Positions 25,955 to 34,923 of a stretch of DNA of 64,000 bases are shown piece after piece. The stretch is from Porphyrobacter sp. IPPAS B-1204 (GTDB taxonomy: Bacteria > Pseudomonadota > Alphaproteobacteria > Sphingomonadales > Sphingomonadaceae). Where the stretch lies: positions 1-64,000 of the forward strand of contig RHGM01000002.1 of assembly GCA_003724185.1 (NCBI GenBank), given 5' to 3'. The notes under the pieces were generated by a model, which saw nothing but the letters and a program-made list of their open reading frames with translations, was not told where the DNA came from and made no database searches. Numbering within the stretch: position 1 is the first letter of the stretch; every line of letters begins with the position of its first letter. The position numbers and the translations under genes are program-made.

Positions 25955-27130
25955 TCACTCAGGGGCATAGCGCATCGGTATTTGTTCAACCGAAACCAGG
26001 TCGGCACCGTCGCGTCTCATCTTCAGACTGGAAAACCTCGTGCCGCCGATAATGTTGCTGTCGGCCAAGAAAAAAACGACGCCGTACTCGAAAGGTTCTG
26101 GCTCAACCATGGTCGGCCGCCCCTGCCGCGCGCTATGTTCTGCGGAAATTCTTACGATCGTCTGTCCGGCGATTCCGGGATCGTAGAAAAGACCACCCGC
26201 ATCCGTTTTTCCGCTGCGAAGCTGTCCGTCAGAAAATTCGAGACGGATCAAAACATCTCCGACACCGCTGCTGAACATCTCGTTGGTCACATGCACCTTG
26301 ATGCCTTTGCGCCATTTGCTCTGCGGGATGCGGTCGGCCTTTGGGCTACCTTTCAGCCGGCAGACCTTAGGTAGCACTGGTGGATTGGTTCGCGGATGCG
26401 GGAGGCCAGCGATATTGTATGATTGTGCCACGTCGAATGCGCGTTGGTCGGCTTGGTAAAGCGCCTCGCGAGCCTGCTCATTGAGCGCATCTGCTGTTTC
26501 ATCGGTTGCATCCACAGCGCGTTGGGCTGCGCGCTCTGCCTCGATCTTTGCCGATTGCCAGCGCCAGAGGGCCTGCCGGGCTTCGGTGGTCGCGAGCGGG
26601 CTAGGGCGTGGTTCCGAGGGCGGGTCGCTCAACACCACCGGCGGCAATAGCGTTGCAAATGGGCAACGCGCTTCAACCGCAGCAATGACCCGCTCATAAT
26701 CACGGTTGATCCGCTGTTGTTCATCAAAGCTTGACCAGGCAGCTTGGCGGTGGAGTCTGAAAAGTGTGGCATCTTGAGAAGGGACATGGGTTTGCAGCGC
26801 AATCTGGCCGTTCTCGATCGCCCAAGCGCCTGTCAGAAATGACGCGATCGCCTGATCACTCTGCCACCAGGCGAAGCTGCCGTCATCACGCAGATGGAGG
26901 ACAGGGCCAGGGCCTTCCTCGACCTGCCCGATATAATATCCGGACAGACACGCGGCCAGCAGGTCGGTCTTCACCTCAGCGCACCGCACTGGAGTTTGGT
27001 CGACAACGGGCGCTTGCGCTGACTGTGCCTGCGCCGCCGGGATCGTTAGCAAGCAAAGGGTCAGGCGGCCGGCCAAGACCCTGCTGCCGGTGTAACCAAA
27101 GCCGCAAGCGGGAAATCTTAAGCGGATCAT
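25955..27130 (-). CDS. Exported cluster core protein (no PPC domains)
   Basis: The 391-aa precursor has an N-terminal signal ('LTLCLLTIPAAQAQ'). It matches residues about 150-480 of the 901-aa protein at 21899: 'LSGYYIGQVEEGPGPVLHLRDDGSFAWW', 'VEARCPFATLLPP', a helical Ala/Glu-rich middle ('AERAAQRAVDATDETADALNEQ') and 'IPQSKWRKGIKVHVTN…LEFSDGQLRSGKTDAGG'. Four Cys are placed similarly. It is convergent with 25406. Role unknown; the helical middle followed by an Ig-like end suggests a periplasmic scaffold rather than an enzyme. Confidence 0.7.
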   Translation of the reverse strand: MIRLRFPACGFGYTGSRVLAGRLTLCLLTIPAAQAQSAQAPVVDQTPVRCAEVKTDLLAACLSGYYIGQVEEGPGPVLHLRDDGSFAWWQSDQAIASFLTGAWAIENGQIALQTHVPSQDATLFRLHRQAAWSSFDEQQRINRDYERVIAAVEARCPFATLLPPVVLSDPPSEPRPSPLATTEARQALWRWQSAKIEAERAAQRAVDATDETADALNEQAREALYQADQRAFDVAQSYNIAGLPHPRTNPPVLPKVCRLKGSPKADRIPQSKWRKGIKVHVTNEMFSSGVGDVLIRLEFSDGQLRSGKTDAGGLFYDPGIAGQTIVRISAEHSARQGRPTMVEPEPFEYGVVFFLADSNIIGGTRFSSLKMRRDGADLVSVEQIPMRYAPE

Positions 27131-27440
27131 TTCTCGGCAGCCTAGTTCATTTTTTCGAGATGCACATAGGGCGGAGTTGGAGCACGGCCCTCATGTCAAG
27201 TCACTATGTTATCCGCTTTCGGATATGACGCAAAACGCCTTGGTGAATAGCTCCCTCGCTGCAAGCTCGGCGCCGATCAGGTTGATTTTGGGCCCCGCTT
27301 TACCAAAGGGATTGAAGGCAAAGCCCGGTTCGCCAGGCATCGATGGGACACCGTGTTTGTATCTTTCGTGACGCGCTCTTGGCGAAGGGACGCCGATGCG
27401 GTAACAACGAACCAAGTATATGTTTCAAAGAGGCATTGTG

Positions 27441-28070
27441 ATGCGCAAGCCCAAGCCCTGGGTTGCCCTGGCTTTGTTGTTGTCTGCCGGGATCGTCGTT
27501 GCAGGAGCGGTTTACATTGGTCGGATCACGTCTGCCGACCCAGTGAAGGCGGCCCGGTCCCCGGAAGTGGCAACCGTACGAGAGCAGGGTGATAGGTCAG
27601 TTGGCTATGTTCCTGTAACAGCCAATGGTGGACAGTCGGAGGCAGCAGACGATGGCTTTGCCGACGCTGGCATCCGCGTTTGCGGTCCTGTCCCGGCGAT
27701 TGCCTTTGACGAGCAAACCAAGGAAACACTGCCGCCCGAGCTTGAGCCGGGTGGGGCAGCCCTTGGCCAGTTGAAAGCGGCGATCGATAGAGCGTGGGCC
27801 TCGGCTTGCGATAAAGGTCTTATCCCAGCAGGCGGATTTAAGGATCAGGGTAAGTCTCTGAGCGCGTTCAAGATCGCCAATGCCCCGGGTGCCAATGTGA
27901 CTATGATTAGTCTTGGTGGCGGGTTCGTCTTCCTCGACGCACCGATGTATCGCGATTACGACAGCCAGATATTTATTCCTGATCATGAAGAAATCGAAGA
28001 GGCTCTCTATTGTGCCAAATACGGCGTGCCTGATGGAGATAATCCTGAGGGTCGCTGTCTTGTCGATTGA
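27441..28070 (+). CDS. Membrane-anchored or exported protein, unknown function
   Basis: From ATG 27441 the 209-aa protein has one N-terminal hydrophobic stretch ('WVALALLLSAGIVVAGAVYIGRI') that could be an uncleaved anchor. The remainder is soluble: 'RVCGPVPAIAFDEQTKETLPPEL' and 'SLGGGFVFLDAPMYRDYDSQIF'. Two Cys near the end ('ALYCAKYG', 'GRCLVD') may pair. It closes the exported cluster. No family recognised. The upstream ATG at 27420 is less likely. Confidence 0.6.
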   Translation: MRKPKPWVALALLLSAGIVVAGAVYIGRITSADPVKAARSPEVATVREQGDRSVGYVPVTANGGQSEAADDGFADAGIRVCGPVPAIAFDEQTKETLPPELEPGGAALGQLKAAIDRAWASACDKGLIPAGGFKDQGKSLSAFKIANAPGANVTMISLGGGFVFLDAPMYRDYDSQIFIPDHEEIEEALYCAKYGVPDGDNPEGRCLVD

Positions 28071-28529
28071 TCCTATTGGTCTGAAGGCCGCTTGCTCAAA
28101 GCCGCAGATTAAAACTGGCCCCCGAGCAGGCTCGGCCCTTGAGCACGCCGCAGGCGCTGGGCGTATCAAGCTTGAAGCCGAACACTGTCATGCTGTAGCT
28201 TGTCCGGCCTTCAGCTCAATGAATTGAAAAGTTGGTTTGCTTGAATTGGTGTTGCCAATCAGTTGGCTCACTTAGCTCAGCACCCATATCGAGAAGGTAG
28301 GACACATGCCCGACGGCCGCCCACTCCTCGCGAAGTTCGAGGGCGTGCCTAAGCCTTACCAGGGTTACGAATGTTGCCCAATCCATGAGCGATAGAGCGA
28401 TTTTCGGTCCCGAGGTTTAATACGCACGACACCATACAAACACTCAAGATTGTGAAAACCACCAGAATGCTCATCGCCGTCGGCTGGGCTGACATCTCAA
28501 CAGAGCTCGCGTGGCGGCAAGCAGCGCCT
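28071..28529. other. Gene-free stretch
   Basis: I see no supported gene here. It lies between the last exported-cluster gene and an IS110-type remnant and may include decayed insertion-sequence DNA. The part from 28755 to 29027 on the other side of that remnant is likewise without a recognisable gene. Confidence 0.3.
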
Positions 28530-28754
28530 CGGCCGGACCACCAGATGGGCGACAGATATCGGCGGCGGCAGCTGATCGTCGGCGCAACTGCGCGGGTTCG
28601 ATATCCCAAGGAGAAGCGGAGCATGGTCGATCCGCGCTTTGTCGCGTTAGTCGCAAGAAAGCCCGCTCGGGTCGCTTCGGGCGCGATTGCTAACGAGATG
28701 GCGCGCGGCGGCGTCATTGAAAGCGGGCATGTGCCCATGCTGGGGGCGGCATAG
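28530..28754 (+). pseudogene. IS110-family transposase C-terminal remnant
   Basis: The plus-strand frame reads 'MGDRYRRRQLIVGATARVRY', then 'DPRFVALVARKPARVASGAIANEMAR' and ends 'HVPMLGAA'. This is the layout of the C-terminal Transposase_20 region of IS110-family enzymes (K-x-G-D-x-Y-L-R-x-L-L-V-x-G-A; R-K-P-A-R-V-A-x-x-A-L-A-N-K-x-A-R). Only this end survives; the catalytic DEDD N-terminal domain is absent, and no inverted ends or target duplication are evident. It marks old insertion at the boundary between the exported cluster and the catabolic operon. Confidence 0.65.
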
Positions 28755-29027
28755 ATCAAGAGCTTAGCTGACGAGATCAGCATCGCCAGGTTGCAAGAGC
28801 AAGGCGATGCGATGGACCAAACCGGTCGGACCGGGAACCATCCGCAGAGGTCATTCCGCAAGCCATTCATTTTTGGCCGCAAGCTGTGCCCGAGCGCAGC
28901 CCCGAGACCTGCCCGGTAGCTTCCAAAGATTGGGTGCTACGATCCATGATCAATATGCCGCCTAAAAGCCCGCTCATCAACAAGGGCGCTCATCTTTAGC
29001 ACCCGCACCGCACCTTATTGTTGAAGA

Positions 29028-29046
29028 TGCAACGATAATGGTTGCA
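29028..29046. promoter_or_regulatory. Candidate MarR autoregulatory site
   Basis: TGCAAC (29028-29033) and GTTGCA (29041-29046) form a 6-bp inverted repeat with a 7-base AT-rich centre. The TGCAA/TTGCA half-sites also occur in the larger palindrome downstream of the regulator gene (29582-29617), which suggests that the same protein binds both. It lies 34 bases before the preferred MarR start at 29080. Confidence 0.45.
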
Positions 29047-29079
29047 GACTTCATTGCGTCAAGCTGTTATGGTCATCGC

Positions 29080-29571
29080 ATGTCGAAGAACCCCAGCATC
29101 GATAGTTCAAGCTCGCTGAAGGGCCGTAAAATCGCACTCAACCTGCAGCAGTTCCTGCCTTTCCGTACACATCGGATAGCCGCAAAACTAGCTGCCTCGG
29201 GGTCGCAACTCGCCATCATGACCGGGCGGCTTTCCTTGCGCGAGTGGCGGGTTTTGGCGGTGGTCGGCTCGGTCGGTGAGTGCCAGCAACGTGGCGTGGG
29301 TCTGCTGAGCGCTATGGATCCTGCGACAGTTTCACGCGCGATTGCCGGCTTGATTAAGCGTGGGCTTATAGAACAGGTGGCCTCACAAAGTGATGCGCGC
29401 ACCAAGCTTTTGAAACTCACGCCTGAGGGCGAAAGCATCTACGTCGAACTCGCGGAGGAGCGAATGGAGCTCCAGGAACGCCTGCGCGCCGCCTTCACTG
29501 ACCTTGAGTGGATGACCTTGCTGATGATGCTCGACAAGCTCGATTTCCTGCTCGAGATCGAGCCGATCTAG
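29080..29571 (+). CDS. MarR-family transcriptional regulator
   Basis: The 163-aa winged-helix protein shows the MarR core: 'LSLREWRVLAVVGSVGECQQRGVGLLSAMDPATVSRAIAGLIKRGLIEQ' followed by the wing 'SQSDARTKLLKLTPEGESIY'. Such proteins are usually dimeric repressors released by small aromatic ligands. The operator-like palindrome at 29582-29617 lies between this gene and the TonB receptor, so control of the downstream operon is likely. I prefer ATG 29080 because a palindrome overlaps the alternative start at 29038; the choice is uncertain. Confidence 0.88.
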   Translation: MSKNPSIDSSSSLKGRKIALNLQQFLPFRTHRIAAKLAASGSQLAIMTGRLSLREWRVLAVVGSVGECQQRGVGLLSAMDPATVSRAIAGLIKRGLIEQVASQSDARTKLLKLTPEGESIYVELAEERMELQERLRAAFTDLEWMTLLMMLDKLDFLLEIEPI

Positions 29572-29581
29572 AGAGGACATC

Positions 29582-29617
29582 GTTTCATATGCAACAAAAT
29601 ATGATTGCATATGAAAC
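29582..29617. promoter_or_regulatory. Operator palindrome before catabolic operon
   Basis: GTTTCATATGCAA (29582-29594) and TTGCATATGAAAC (29605-29617) are perfect 13-bp inverted repeats around a 10-base spacer. The site starts ten bases after the MarR stop and ends about 50 bases before the TonB receptor start, where it would overlap or flank the promoter. Each arm contains CATATG, so two overlapping dimers could bind. This is the clearest regulatory site in the window. Confidence 0.82.
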
Positions 29618-29668
29618 AAATTCGCGTTAGCCATCACCTAATCATAATAATGATCAGGGGTGAGAGAG

Positions 29669-32092
29669 ATGCGAGGCATTTTTGCAGCGGTTTCGCTGTC
29701 GGCAGTTGCGACCCTTTTGGCCGCACCTGTTGCAGCTCAGGATGCAGTCGGCGGGGATGACGCGGCCACCCGGGACACAGAAGCAGGTGAAGGCACCGAG
29801 ATCTTTGTCACCGCCCGCAAACGCTCAGAATCGGTCCAGAAGGTTCCGATCTCGATTTCCGTCACCACCGGCGAGGAAATCGCCGAAAGCGGTGTGAGGG
29901 GCCTTGAGGAACTTTCGCAGACTCTGCCAGGCGTCAATATATCCAAGGGTGGCGCCTCCGATCAGCTCTTCATCCGTGGCATCGGCTCTGGCTTCAACGG
30001 CGGGTTCGAGCAGGCTGTGGGCACCTATGTCGACGGAATCTATCTCGGACGTTCCCGCAACACCCGCGCTGCCTTCCTTGATGTCGCCCGGCTTGAGGTC
30101 CTCAAGGGTCCGCAGACGACTTTTTTTGGCAACAGTTCCATCGGCGGCGCACTGAGCATCACCAGTCAGGACCCCGGCTACGACTTCGGCGGCAACGCTT
30201 CGGCGGTTTACATTCCGCGCTTTGGAGAGACCGACTTTAATGCCGCGGTGGATCTGCCGGTGACAGATCGGCTTCGGTTCCGCGTGGCTGGTCGAAAGTT
30301 CGATTCGCAAGGGTTCTACGAGGAAACCGTCTCAGGTGCTCTCGACATCGGAACTGCCGACGACTGGGCTATCCGTGTCACCGGCATCTTCGAGGCGAGC
30401 GAGGATTTCGAGATCAAGGTCAAATACGCAACCGGTGGGGCAAGAGCGAATGGCGGCTTTGCGGCCGATGTGTTCGTTTGTCCGTTACCGGCCAATTTCG
30501 CACTTGCGCCAAATGGTCAGGCGGGACGGCCTTGCGCGGTCAATCTCGCATCCTACCCGGTGGGCGATCCGCGGAGGTTTGACAATCAGCTGGACTTTCG
30601 CTCGCAGACCTCGGGCGACGAGCCGACCCGCAGTGACTTCGAAAGCCTCAACGCGACAATCACCCTCGGCTTAGGCTCTGTGACGCTAACCAGCGTGACG
30701 GGCTGGAGCAAGTCCAATTTCAGCGAATCACAAGACCTTGATCAGAGTGTGGACCTACTGTTTCAGACTAACCAGATCGACAATTTCGAGGCATTCAGTC
30801 AGGAGCTGCGTCTCGCTGGCAATATCGGCGACACGATCGACTGGATCGCAGGCGGATACTTCCAGGACGAGGACATCTTTTTCCAAGGCGGGGTCTCGCC
30901 GCTGTTTATCCCTGCGGTGCGCAACCAGAGGACGCCAACGACCTCGATCGGGAACTTCACCTGGGACATCTCCGACCACAAGACCTACTCGGCCTTTTCA
31001 TCGTTTGTCGCCAATGTTTCGGACAGCTTCCGGATCAATGCTGGCCTCCGATACACCAAGGTCGACAAGCGGATCACCAACGAGAATTTTTGGGCGACAT
31101 TCCCTTCGGTTTTCGGTTCGCTCGGGAATATCGGCGATCTGACCCGGACGGGGTTCACCTTCCCCGGCTTTGCCACTGTTAACACGCCGGTCTCGGCCGA
31201 GATATCTGACGATGCGTGGTTGCCGTCGTTCGGACTTGAGCTGGACATCGGCGAAGACGGCCTGCTTTATGCCTCCTACACCCGCGGATTCAAGGCAGGC
31301 GGTTTCCCGTTTTCGGAGCGTTTCGTATTCAACGATAATCCGGCCACCCCTCAGCTCGGGGATAGCAATCTCGCCTCATTCGGCTTCGGGCCCGAGCGGG
31401 TAAATGCCTACGAAGCAGGCTTCAAGGGCACCTGGCTTGACGGGGCACTGAAGACCAATCTGACGCTGTTCTGGTCTGACTATACCGGCGTCCAGCAATC
31501 AGTGCTCGACCCGGGCACATTCATTTTTACCGTGCAAAACGCGGCCGCATCGCGATCACGCGGAATCGAGATGGAGTTGGGTTACACTGTCGTCGATGGA
31601 CTGACGTTTTCCGCCGATGTCACGCTCATGGACGCCGAGTTCCGTGATTTTGTGGGCCAGTGTAGCGAGACCCAGCTCCAGACCCGCACCTGTCCCAACA
31701 CGGGCGGCGTGAACGGCGCTCAGAACCTTACAGGGAACGAAACCACCTTCGCTCCGAGCTATGCGGGGAACCTGCGTGCCGCCTATGAAACCGAAATCGG
31801 AGAGTGGAAGCTCAACTTCGACACGTCACTGTTCTTTACCGACGGCTATTTTATTCAGAGTGATTTCGATCCTTTCAGTTTTGTGGAAGATTTCACCTTG
31901 TGGAATGCGCGGATCGCCATCGCGCCCCCGCCGATCGGAGATCTTGACTGGGAATTGGCCATTCTGGGTCGGAACCTTGGAGGGACGACCTATTCGACCT
32001 TCTGCAACGATCTGACATCGTCGCCCGGTAGCCATCGCTGCTCGCTCGCACCGCCCCGATCGATCGGCGCGCAGGTGTCGTTCAAGTGGTAG
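29669..32092 (+). CDS. TonB-dependent receptor heading the catabolic operon
   Basis: From ATG 29669 the 807-aa precursor has a signal peptide (…LLAAPVAAQ). A TonB-box-like 'TEIFVTARKRSESVQKVPISISV' and plug motifs follow: 'LSQTLPGVNISKGG', 'FIRGIGSG', 'RLEVLKGPQTTFFGNSSIGGALSI'. The barrel ends 'RSIGAQVSFKW'. The 'VTARKR…QxVPxSxSV' plug is the type often found next to aromatic- and terpenoid-degradation genes in sphingomonads. It presumably imports the operon's substrate across the outer membrane. GTG 29660 is an alternative start. The next gene starts seven bases before this stop codon. Confidence 0.93.
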   Translation: MRGIFAAVSLSAVATLLAAPVAAQDAVGGDDAATRDTEAGEGTEIFVTARKRSESVQKVPISISVTTGEEIAESGVRGLEELSQTLPGVNISKGGASDQLFIRGIGSGFNGGFEQAVGTYVDGIYLGRSRNTRAAFLDVARLEVLKGPQTTFFGNSSIGGALSITSQDPGYDFGGNASAVYIPRFGETDFNAAVDLPVTDRLRFRVAGRKFDSQGFYEETVSGALDIGTADDWAIRVTGIFEASEDFEIKVKYATGGARANGGFAADVFVCPLPANFALAPNGQAGRPCAVNLASYPVGDPRRFDNQLDFRSQTSGDEPTRSDFESLNATITLGLGSVTLTSVTGWSKSNFSESQDLDQSVDLLFQTNQIDNFEAFSQELRLAGNIGDTIDWIAGGYFQDEDIFFQGGVSPLFIPAVRNQRTPTTSIGNFTWDISDHKTYSAFSSFVANVSDSFRINAGLRYTKVDKRITNENFWATFPSVFGSLGNIGDLTRTGFTFPGFATVNTPVSAEISDDAWLPSFGLELDIGEDGLLYASYTRGFKAGGFPFSERFVFNDNPATPQLGDSNLASFGFGPERVNAYEAGFKGTWLDGALKTNLTLFWSDYTGVQQSVLDPGTFIFTVQNAAASRSRGIEMELGYTVVDGLTFSADVTLMDAEFRDFVGQCSETQLQTRTCPNTGGVNGAQNLTGNETTFAPSYAGNLRAAYETEIGEWKLNFDTSLFFTDGYFIQSDFDPFSFVEDFTLWNARIAIAPPPIGDLDWELAILGRNLGGTTYSTFCNDLTSSPGSHRCSLAPPRSIGAQVSFKW

Positions 32093-33084
32093 GTTGTTCC
32101 CGATCCCGGCGTGGCGCTCTTGCCTTCCTGCTTGTCATCACAGCGGCCTGCGCAGCAGGCCCGCAGGCAGGCGCCCCGGTGGCGTCGGTTGGCTTCACTA
32201 ACTACGGCGGTGAGCGTACGGCACGCGCCGGGACCGGTATTGAAGGCACTATCCAAGACTGGATCGTAACGCAGCAGGTCGCGGTCATCGATGTTCAGCC
32301 GGCAACCGCTAGCCCGCGTGTTCCGGTCATCTTCATGCCCGGCTTCGGGATCGCCGCTGACAGCTATCTCAAGACGCCAGATGGCCGGGAAGGCTGGGCG
32401 ATGGATTTTGTCCGGCGCGGGCATCCGGCCTATCTGTTCGAGCCTTCACACAGTACACGTTCGGGGGTCGACACCGGCTTCTACCTCAGAGGCGATGCAA
32501 GTGCGAAGCTGTTCAGCTGGGGTGGTGATCATGTATGGCGGCGCTGGGGCCTAGGACCAACGCCTGGTGTGCCATTCTCGGATTCGCGCTTCCCCAAGGA
32601 CAGCTGGGACAAGGTGGTGGCGAGTTTCATCGGGATCGAGGCGCCGACGATTGCCGGTACGCAGATGGTCACCCATCAGGTGGAGGCCAACCTGGCCGGC
32701 CTCCATCAGCTCCAGACTGGCAAGCCTCGCGCTGTCATCATCGCCCATTCGGCCGCAGGCGTCAGCGCCTTTGCCTTTGCCGGGCGCCATCCCGATCAGG
32801 TGGCCGCTCTTGTTGTAGTGGAGCCAGTCGGTTGCCCACAGAGCGCGGTCGGCGTTCCGGTCCTCGCGGTCTTTGCCGATCATATGGAGGTGCGCGAACA
32901 AATGCTGGTGCGCGCCGAGGAGTGCAAGGCCACCGTAGCTGCGACCCGCAAGGCCGGGATTTCGGCCGACTACTGGTCGCTTCCTGAACGCGGCATAGCC
33001 GGCAACTCGCACCTCTTGATGATGGAAACGAACAGCAAGGAGCTGGCCGACCTCATCGCTACCTGGATCGATGACAATGCATGA
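32086..33084 (+). CDS. Exported alpha/beta hydrolase
   Basis: The 332-aa protein starts at GTG 32086, inside the end of the receptor gene. A signal peptide with hydrophobic core 'ALAFLLVITAACAAG' directs export; the Cys could be lipidated but the lipobox is weak. The alpha/beta-hydrolase triad is visible: S222 in 'IIAHSAAGVSAF', D265 in 'AVFADHM' and H309 in 'IAGNSHLLMM'. The oxyanion region is 'VIFMPGFGIAADSY'. It resembles esterase-type enzymes acting on bulky esters. Located between a TonB receptor and other exported hydrolases, it probably cleaves the imported substrate in the periplasm. Confidence 0.85.
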   Translation: MVGCSRSRRGALAFLLVITAACAAGPQAGAPVASVGFTNYGGERTARAGTGIEGTIQDWIVTQQVAVIDVQPATASPRVPVIFMPGFGIAADSYLKTPDGREGWAMDFVRRGHPAYLFEPSHSTRSGVDTGFYLRGDASAKLFSWGGDHVWRRWGLGPTPGVPFSDSRFPKDSWDKVVASFIGIEAPTIAGTQMVTHQVEANLAGLHQLQTGKPRAVIIAHSAAGVSAFAFAGRHPDQVAALVVVEPVGCPQSAVGVPVLAVFADHMEVREQMLVRAEECKATVAATRKAGISADYWSLPERGIAGNSHLLMMETNSKELADLIATWIDDNA

Positions 33085-34036
33085 TACGCGCCCGGGCCAG
33101 AGACCCCTTCTCACAATGTTCGCCGTCGTCGTGGCGGGGCTTTTGCTGGCCGCACATGCCAAAGCCTTGTCGCAGGAGCCGGCCAAGGACCCAGCACACT
33201 ACCGCACAAGCGTCGTTATCCTTGGCGCCGGAACACCCAAGGCCGATCCAGAGCGCTCGGGACCTGCCATTGCCGTCGTTGTGGGCGAGCGGTCCTTTAT
33301 CTTCGATGCGGGCCCCGGCATCGTCCGCCGCGCGCAAGCCGCCGCGGATCGCGGCAACCCGGCATTGGCTATGAACCGGCTCGATACGCTGTTCATCACG
33401 CACCTTCACAGCGATCACACGCTTGGACTACCGGATTTCATATTCTCCCCCTGGGTGCTCGGGCGAGAGCGCAATCCGCGCATCTATGGCCCGCCCGGGA
33501 CAGCCCGGATGGTTGACCATATCACGGCGGCATGGAGCGAAGACATTGCCATGCGAAGGTCAGGATTGCAGGCTGCCAAGGCACTGGGGTTTGCCGCCGA
33601 GGTAACCGAGATTGCACCGGGACTGGTGTTCGAGGAGGATGGCGTCCGAATTGAGGCGATCCTCGCGCGACATGGCAAGTGGGTAGCTGCGTTTTCCTAC
33701 CGCGTGACAACCCCCGATAAGATTGTCGTGATTTCGGGAGATACGGGATTTTCGCCAGAGTTGGCCGAGTTTGCCAAAAGCGCAGATATTCTGCTGCATG
33801 AGGTGTTCAGTTCAAGCACGGTCGACCGCTCTCGGAATGATGCCGATTATCATCGCAGCTTTCACACCAGCACTGAAGAGGTGGCTGAGATCGCACGGCG
33901 CGCACAGCCCAAGCTGCTCGTTTTGTATCATCAACTGTTCTGGGGAGCGAGCGATGCGGAGCTTATCCAGCAGGTGCGATCTGCGGGATATGACGGTGCC
34001 ATCGTCTCGGCTCGAGACCTCGACGTTTACTCGTGA
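33071..34036 (+). CDS. Exported metallo-beta-lactamase-fold hydrolase
   Basis: The 321-aa precursor has a signal peptide ('FAVVVAGLLLAAHAKA'). The binuclear zinc motif H111-x-H113-x-D115-H116 is intact in 'FITHLHSDHTLGL', with further ligands expected in 'ISGDTGFS' and 'LVLYHQ'. The fold variant resembles the RNase Z/arylsulfatase-like exported MBL hydrolases. Substrates could be sulfate, phosphate or carboxylic esters, or a lactone. Its start overlaps the preceding gene by 14 bases, showing tight coupling. Confidence 0.87.
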   Translation: MTMHDTRPGQRPLLTMFAVVVAGLLLAAHAKALSQEPAKDPAHYRTSVVILGAGTPKADPERSGPAIAVVVGERSFIFDAGPGIVRRAQAAADRGNPALAMNRLDTLFITHLHSDHTLGLPDFIFSPWVLGRERNPRIYGPPGTARMVDHITAAWSEDIAMRRSGLQAAKALGFAAEVTEIAPGLVFEEDGVRIEAILARHGKWVAAFSYRVTTPDKIVVISGDTGFSPELAEFAKSADILLHEVFSSSTVDRSRNDADYHRSFHTSTEEVAEIARRAQPKLLVLYHQLFWGASDAELIQQVRSAGYDGAIVSARDLDVYS

Positions 34037-34923
34037 AAACGAGCATCAAGCCGATCACCTCGAGTTTCGCGAGCTTGCTCATGGTTTCCTCGTGCACTCA
34101 TGACCAGCCAATTGAGACGGCCCGTATGAATGACGATCAGGCTTGTCATCGCGCACTAATTGCCACGATCAGTCAGGGTGCCGCGTTGGATCAGAAAGCC
34201 TGTGCAGCCGTTGGAGCGATGAGTCTGGATCAGGCCTATCGTGCACAGCGCCGCGCCGTGGCGGCCATCGGGGCACCATCTGGGTACAAGATCGCGCTCG
34301 CCACCGTTGCCTCACAGGCGCAGTTTGGCATGAGCGAGCCAGCGATCGGCATCCTGCGTTCGTCTCAGTTCCTCACAACCGGCGCTGTCGTCGCACTGAC
34401 GGACAGCCCGGATGTTCTGATCGCCTTCGAACCTGATTTGCTGGTAACGGTATCGGACACTGCCATCAACGATGCTGAAACGATCGAGCAAGTGGCCGCT
34501 GCCCTCGGTTCGGTATCAGCATTTGCTGAAGTGCCCCAACTCCTCTCATTGCCCACGGGGCCAAGCCGTGCGCCGATGTTTGTTGCCACCAACGCAGGCG
34601 CAAGGCTCGGCATTGTTGGCGATACGATTGCCTTCGATGGCAAGGAGATGGTTGGTCGTCTCGCGGCGATGCGGGTCACGGTGCAGGATGAGAGCGGCGC
34701 TGTGGTGTCTACCGCGCAAGGCAGCGAGTTGATGGGCCATCCGCTCAATCCTGCCCTGTTTCTTGTCCGGAAACTGCGTCAACAGGGCCAGAGGCTGAAG
34801 GTCGGCGACCGGATCAGCCTCGGAAGTTTCGCACCTCCGCAACCGGTGAAGGGCGGCGCTTTCCGGGTCGTCTATGAAGGCCTTGGGGATAATCCCTTGG
34901 TGGTGGAAGTTTCATTTCAATGA
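34033..34923 (+). CDS. Predicted lipoprotein of the 2-keto-4-pentenoate hydratase / FAH superfamily
   Basis: The 296-aa protein starts at GTG 34033 (GTGA overlap with the previous stop). Its N-terminus 'FASLLMVSSCTHDQ' has a V-S-S-C lipobox. The body shows the hydratase/decarboxylase family pattern: 'PSGYKIALA', 'FGMSEPAIGIL', 'IAFEPDLLVTVSD', 'ALGSVSAFAEVPQLL', 'ATNAGARLGIVGD', 'GSELMGHPLNP' and 'GDRISLGSF'. In characterised members (MhpD, DmpE/H, XylJ) the E-x-D/E motif binds a metal; 'FEPDLLV' fits. Those enzymes are cytosolic, so an exported version is unusual. It may act on a ring-opened product made in the periplasm, or be a non-catalytic binder. Confidence 0.75.
   Translation: MKTSIKPITSSFASLLMVSSCTHDQPIETARMNDDQACHRALIATISQGAALDQKACAAVGAMSLDQAYRAQRRAVAAIGAPSGYKIALATVASQAQFGMSEPAIGILRSSQFLTTGAVVALTDSPDVLIAFEPDLLVTVSDTAINDAETIEQVAAALGSVSAFAEVPQLLSLPTGPSRAPMFVATNAGARLGIVGDTIAFDGKEMVGRLAAMRVTVQDESGAVVSTAQGSELMGHPLNPALFLVRKLRQQGQRLKVGDRISLGSFAPPQPVKGGAFRVVYEGLGDNPLVVEVSFQ

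Noticed and set aside
28349..28882. 177-aa minus-strand frame opposite the IS110-type remnant
   Set aside because: The plus strand encodes recognisable transposase motifs; the minus frame has no domain and is a shadow.
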